Below the pieces are notes generated by a model. That model had not been told where the DNA came from and ran no database searches. It saw only the letters and a list, made by a program, of their open reading frames with translations. Made by a program: the position numbers and the translations under genes. DNA of 64,000 nucleotides from assembly GCF_019263705.2 (NCBI RefSeq), contig NZ_JADQDK010000001.1, forward strand, positions 372,001-436,000, in the 5' to 3' direction. This document shows, piece after piece, positions 61,097 through 64,000 of the stretch (within the stretch, counting starts at the first letter, position 1; every line of letters starts with the position of its first letter). The DNA comes from Pseudonocardia abyssalis (lineage in GTDB: Bacteria; Actinomycetota; Actinomycetes; Mycobacteriales; Pseudonocardiaceae).

Positions 61097-62251
61097 GTGA
61101 GTTCGTCCATCGACAAGGTCCTGCAGGACGCCGTCGACGCCGGAGCCGTACCGAGCGTCGCGGCGATCGCAGCCGACCGGAACGGCGTCATCTACGAGGG
61201 CGCGGCGGGCCCGAAGGCGGCCGGCAGCGACGACCCGCTCACCGTCGACACCCACTTCCGGATCATGTCGATGACCAAGATGGTGGCCACCACCGCCGCG
61301 CTGCAGCAGGTCGAGAAGGGCACGCTCGACCTCGACGCCCCGATCGCCGACTACTGCCCCGAGTTCGCCGACGTCCAGGTCCTCGACGGCTGGGACGGCG
61401 ACACCCCTCGGCTGCGCGCGCCCGCCAGCGCCGCCACGGTCAAGCAGCTCGTCACCCACACCTCGGGCCTGGGCTACTGGTTCTGGAGCGAGGACCTGGT
61501 CAAGTGGGAGGCCGCCACCTCCACGCCCAACGTGCTCTCCGGCGCCAACGTCGTCTTCACCGCACCGCTGCTCGCCGACCCGGGCACCGCCTACATCTAC
61601 GGCATCAACACCGACTGGCTGGGCAAGGTCGTCGAGGCCGCGAGCGGCACCACGCTCGATGTCGCGATCAAGGACGGGATCACCGGCCCGCTGGGGATGA
61701 ACGAGACCGCGTTCGCGCTGAACGAGGGCTGGAAGGACTCCACGACGCCGGTCCACGTCAAGGGCGAGGACGGGAAGTGGATCGACTCGGGCATCGAGCT
61801 GAACCAGACGCCGGAGTACTGGGCGGGCGGCCACGGGCTGTACTCCACGCCGCGCGACTACATCAAGTTCCAGCAGGCGCTCCTCGGCGGCGGCGAGTTC
61901 GGCGGCGTGCGGATCCTGCAGCAGGCCACCGTCGACCAGGCCTTCACCAACCAGATCGGCGACCTCGACTTCCCGGCCGCGATCCCGACGGCCGACCCGG
62001 CCTCGACGTACGAGTTCAACGCGGGACCCGGCTACAAGTGGGGCCTCGGGCTGCTGCTCAACACCCAGGACGTCCCGGGCATGCGCCGCGCGTACAGCGG
62101 GGCGTGGGCGGGTCTGTGCAACACCCACTTCTGGGTGGACCCGACCACCGGCATCTGCGGCTCGATCTACTCCAACTTCCTCCCGTTCGTCCCGCCGGAG
62201 GCGCTGCAGCTCTACGCGGACTACGAGAAGGCCCTCTACGCCTCGCTCTGA
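61097..62251 (+). CDS. serine hydrolase of the class C beta-lactamase/esterase family
   Basis: A 384-residue protein from a GTG start with a GAGGAG-like site. The SxxK motif is S58-M-T-K61 (IMSMTKM). The tyrosine motif probably lies in YIYGINTDWLG. A GGHGLYSTP segment near residue 250 serves as the third box. No signal peptide is evident, so it is a cytoplasmic family VIII esterase/amidase rather than a secreted beta-lactamase. Such enzymes hydrolyse ester or lactone side chains of xenobiotics. It lies 83 bases before the fumarylpyruvate hydrolase and may belong to the same unit. Confidence 0.9.
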   Translation: MSSSIDKVLQDAVDAGAVPSVAAIAADRNGVIYEGAAGPKAAGSDDPLTVDTHFRIMSMTKMVATTAALQQVEKGTLDLDAPIADYCPEFADVQVLDGWDGDTPRLRAPASAATVKQLVTHTSGLGYWFWSEDLVKWEAATSTPNVLSGANVVFTAPLLADPGTAYIYGINTDWLGKVVEAASGTTLDVAIKDGITGPLGMNETAFALNEGWKDSTTPVHVKGEDGKWIDSGIELNQTPEYWAGGHGLYSTPRDYIKFQQALLGGGEFGGVRILQQATVDQAFTNQIGDLDFPAAIPTADPASTYEFNAGPGYKWGLGLLLNTQDVPGMRRAYSGAWAGLCNTHFWVDPTTGICGSIYSNFLPFVPPEALQLYADYEKALYASL

Positions 62252-62334
62252 CCGGTCTCCGCCCGCCCCCGGATGCACCCCGGGGGCGGGCTGGGCGAGA
62301 CTTCCGGCGTGACACCCGCGACGGAGGAGACACG

Positions 62335-63162
62335 ATGAGGCTGGCCACGATCCGCACCGCCACGGGGCACCGTGCGGTGCGGGTGGACGACACGACGGCG
62401 GTGGAGACCGGTGACGCCGACGTCCGCGCGCTGCTGGAGCGCCCGGACTGGGCCGCGCACGCCGCGGCGGCCGCCGGCCCGTCCCACGACGTCGCGGGCC
62501 TGGACTACGCGCCGTTGGTCCCGTCGCCGGAGAAGATCGTCTGCGTGGGCCTGAACTACCGCGACCACGTGCTGGAGATGGGCAACGAGCTGCCCGAGTA
62601 CCCCACGCTGTTCGCCAAGTACGCGCCGTCGCTGGTGGGCGCGCACGACGAGATCGTGCTGCCCGCGGCGTCGGAGAAGGTCGACTGGGAGGCCGAGCTG
62701 ACCGTCGTCATCGGCACCCCGGTGCGCCACGCCGACCGCGAGCAGGCGCAGGCGGCGATCGCCGGCTACACCGTCGTCAACGACGTCAGCGTGCGCGACT
62801 TCCAGCGTCGCAGCAGCCAGTTCCTGCAGGGCAAGACGTTCGAGCACTCGACGCCGATCGGGCCGTGGCTGGTCACCCCCGACGAGCTGCCCGACGGCGG
62901 CTGGGCGATCTCCACGACGCTCGACGGCGAGACGATGCAGAGCTCCTCGACCTCGGAGCTGGTGTTCGGGGCGGTCGACCTGGTCGTGTACCTCTCGGCG
63001 ATCCTCACCCTCAACCCCGGCGACGTCATCGCCACGGGCACGCCCGGCGGCGTCGGCCACGCCCGCAAGCCCCCGCGCTACCTCACCGACGGCGCGGAGC
63101 TGGTCACCTCCATCGCCGGGGTCGGCGAGCTGCGCAACACCTGCCGCAAGGAGAAGCGGTGA
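62335..63162 (+). CDS. fumarylacetoacetate hydrolase-family protein, probably fumarylpyruvate hydrolase
   Basis: A 275-residue FAH-fold hydrolase with VCVGLNYRDHVLEMG, the metal-binding acidic residues in DWEAELTVVIG, and the end GDVIATGTPGGVG. A GGAGGA site precedes the ATG. It overlaps a maleylpyruvate isomerase gene (GTGA), a pair diagnostic of the lower gentisate pathway: maleylpyruvate to fumarylpyruvate, then fumarate and pyruvate. No gentisate 1,2-dioxygenase is inside the window; it may lie beyond 64 kb. Confidence 0.9.
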   Translation: MRLATIRTATGHRAVRVDDTTAVETGDADVRALLERPDWAAHAAAAAGPSHDVAGLDYAPLVPSPEKIVCVGLNYRDHVLEMGNELPEYPTLFAKYAPSLVGAHDEIVLPAASEKVDWEAELTVVIGTPVRHADREQAQAAIAGYTVVNDVSVRDFQRRSSQFLQGKTFEHSTPIGPWLVTPDELPDGGWAISTTLDGETMQSSSTSELVFGAVDLVVYLSAILTLNPGDVIATGTPGGVGHARKPPRYLTDGAELVTSIAGVGELRNTCRKEKR

Positions 63163-63872
63163 CGCGTCTCGACGAGACGCTGGCCTGGGCGGGCGACGGG
63201 GCGGCCCACCTGCGCGGGCTGATGGCCCGGATGGGCGACGACGCGTTCGCCGCCCCGTCGGGCCTGCCCGGCTGGAGCCGCGCCCACGTCCTGACCCACG
63301 TCGCCCGCAACGCCGACGGCATGATCAACCTGCTGACGTGGGCGCGCACCGGGGTGCCCACCCCGGCGTACGCGAGCGTCGAGGCGCGCAACGCCGACAT
63401 CGAGGCCGGCGCGACCCGCAGCCCCGCGGCGATCCGCGACGACGTCGTCGACTCCTCCGACCGGCTCGCGCTGGCCGTGCGCGAGATGCCGAAGCAGGCC
63501 TGGTCGGCGCACGTGAAGAACGTGCAGGGCGTGGAGATCCCGGCCACCGACATCCCGTGGCTGCGCGCACGCGAGATGTGGATCCACGCCGTCGACCTCG
63601 ACGTCGGGGCCTCGCTCACCGACCTCCCGGTCCCGATGCTGGTGGAGCTCGTCGGCGACGTCGTGCGGGTCGTCGGCGCGAAGCCGAACTGCCCGCCGCT
63701 GCGGCTGGTCGCCTCCGACGCCGAGCACGGGTGGACCCTCGGCGACGGCAGCGGACCCGAGCTGAAGGGGCCCGCGGCCTCGCTCGCGGCCTGGGCACTG
63801 GGCCGCTCGCGCGGCAAGGACCTGCGCACGTCGGAGGGGAAGAAGCCCCCGGTCCTGCCGCGCTGGCTCTGA
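63159..63872 (+). CDS. mycothiol-dependent maleylpyruvate isomerase
   Basis: A 237-residue DinB/MDMPI-fold protein from a GTG start overlapping the hydrolase stop. The zinc-ligand pattern is H47 in THVARN and E139 and H143 in REMWIHAVD, spaced as in the Corynebacterium enzyme. The N-terminus SGLPGWSRAHVLTHVARN and the C-terminal MDMPI domain are typical. It isomerises maleylpyruvate using mycothiol, so the host makes mycothiol, which supports an actinomycete. Confidence 0.9.
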   Translation: MTRLDETLAWAGDGAAHLRGLMARMGDDAFAAPSGLPGWSRAHVLTHVARNADGMINLLTWARTGVPTPAYASVEARNADIEAGATRSPAAIRDDVVDSSDRLALAVREMPKQAWSAHVKNVQGVEIPATDIPWLRAREMWIHAVDLDVGASLTDLPVPMLVELVGDVVRVVGAKPNCPPLRLVASDAEHGWTLGDGSGPELKGPAASLAAWALGRSRGKDLRTSEGKKPPVLPRWL

Positions 63873-63882
63873 CCGCCGCCGC

Positions 63883-64000
63883 GCCCGCGAGTCGCCGTTC
63901 CCACGCCCGCGAGTCGCTGTTCCCACGCCCGCGAGTCGCGGTTCCCACGCCCGCGAGTCGCGGGATTCCGGCCCGCGAGTCGCGGGATTCCCGCCCGCGA
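63883..64000. repeat. 22-23-base tandem repeat at the window edge
   Basis: Units of the form CGCCCGCGAGTCGCnGTTCCCA repeat three times almost perfectly, followed by variants ending GGGATTCCG, and continue out of the window. Each has a near-palindromic CCCGCGAGTCGCGGG core. No spacer diversity, so not CRISPR. No gene is seen here. Confidence 0.85.

Noticed and set aside
63883..64000. Possible CRISPR array
   Set aside because: Units are contiguous without distinct spacers and no cas gene is present.

Overview
The window is a very GC-rich chromosomal segment, well over 70 percent G+C by eye, with strong codon-position bias, many GTG starts and dense ATGA/GTGA start-stop overlaps. A mycothiol-type maleylpyruvate isomerase, a DUF4192 protein, an IdeR/DtxR regulator and several IclR regulators point to an actinomycete. 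The Pseudonocardiaceae, probably Pseudonocardia, are the best guess, but no rRNA or marker gene is present to fix the genus. I see no tRNA, rRNA, CRISPR array, insertion sequence or phage gene.

Layout. 1-2.8 kb: end of a quinone oxidoreductase, a coiled-coil protein and a YbhB-like protein. 2.9-6.2 kb: acetaldehyde dehydrogenase, 4-hydroxy-2-oxovalerate aldolase and an aldehyde dehydrogenase (lower meta-cleavage genes). 6.3-15.9 kb: a large LuxR regulator, then a tightly coupled signalling operon (hybrid histidine kinase, 58-residue protein, response regulator, MinD/ParA-like ATPase, cyclic-nucleotide-domain patatin). 15.8-20.3 kb: an amide/urea block (AmiC-like sensor, FmdB-like protein, formamidase, urea transporter) with a divergent MarR regulator. 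20.3-22.9 kb: tautomerase, Dyp-type peroxidase, atypical SDR. 23-30.6 kb: two Rieske oxygenases, each followed by a tiny cysteine-rich protein, a HAD phosphatase, a two-gene phosphotransferase resembling phenylphosphate synthase, and an IclR regulator. 30.5-33 kb: double PAP2 phosphatase, a Ca-binding-like repeat protein and a Rieske ferredoxin. 33-40.4 kb: 4-oxalocrotonate tautomerase, decarboxylase, hydratase, IclR, two tandem catechol 2,3-dioxygenase-type enzymes, a histidine phosphatase and a third IclR. 40.5-43.9 kb: fused indolepyruvate ferredoxin oxidoreductase. 44-58 kb: mostly housekeeping genes (M23 peptidase, SthA, DUF4192, GalE, DtxR, sulfurtransferase, AcuC, Pat-like acetyltransferase/CoA ligase, fumarase) with a pair of decayed genes. 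58-64 kb: orphan molybdenum hydroxylase large subunit, an MFS remnant, a serine hydrolase, and a fumarylpyruvate hydrolase plus maleylpyruvate isomerase pair (lower gentisate route), ending in a tandem repeat.

How the genes may work together. Together the catabolic genes encode a complete catechol meta-cleavage route through the oxalocrotonate branch, split into blocks about 27 kb apart. The blocks are tied together by a palindromic operator, GCGTTCCG-N5-CGGAACGC with variants, upstream of at least six catabolic transcription units. The novel-looking part is the entry step. No classical phenol hydroxylase is present. Instead, a PEP-synthase-like phosphotransferase pair (as in Thauera phenylphosphate synthase and Corynebacterium CreHI) lies divergent to a Rieske oxygenase, a Cys-rich protein and a HAD phosphatase. 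A second phosphatase is coupled to the ring-cleavage dioxygenases. I propose that a phenolic substrate is phosphorylated, oxygenated as the aryl phosphate by a Rieske enzyme, dephosphorylated to a catechol and cleaved. This is inference and is reported as the main finding.
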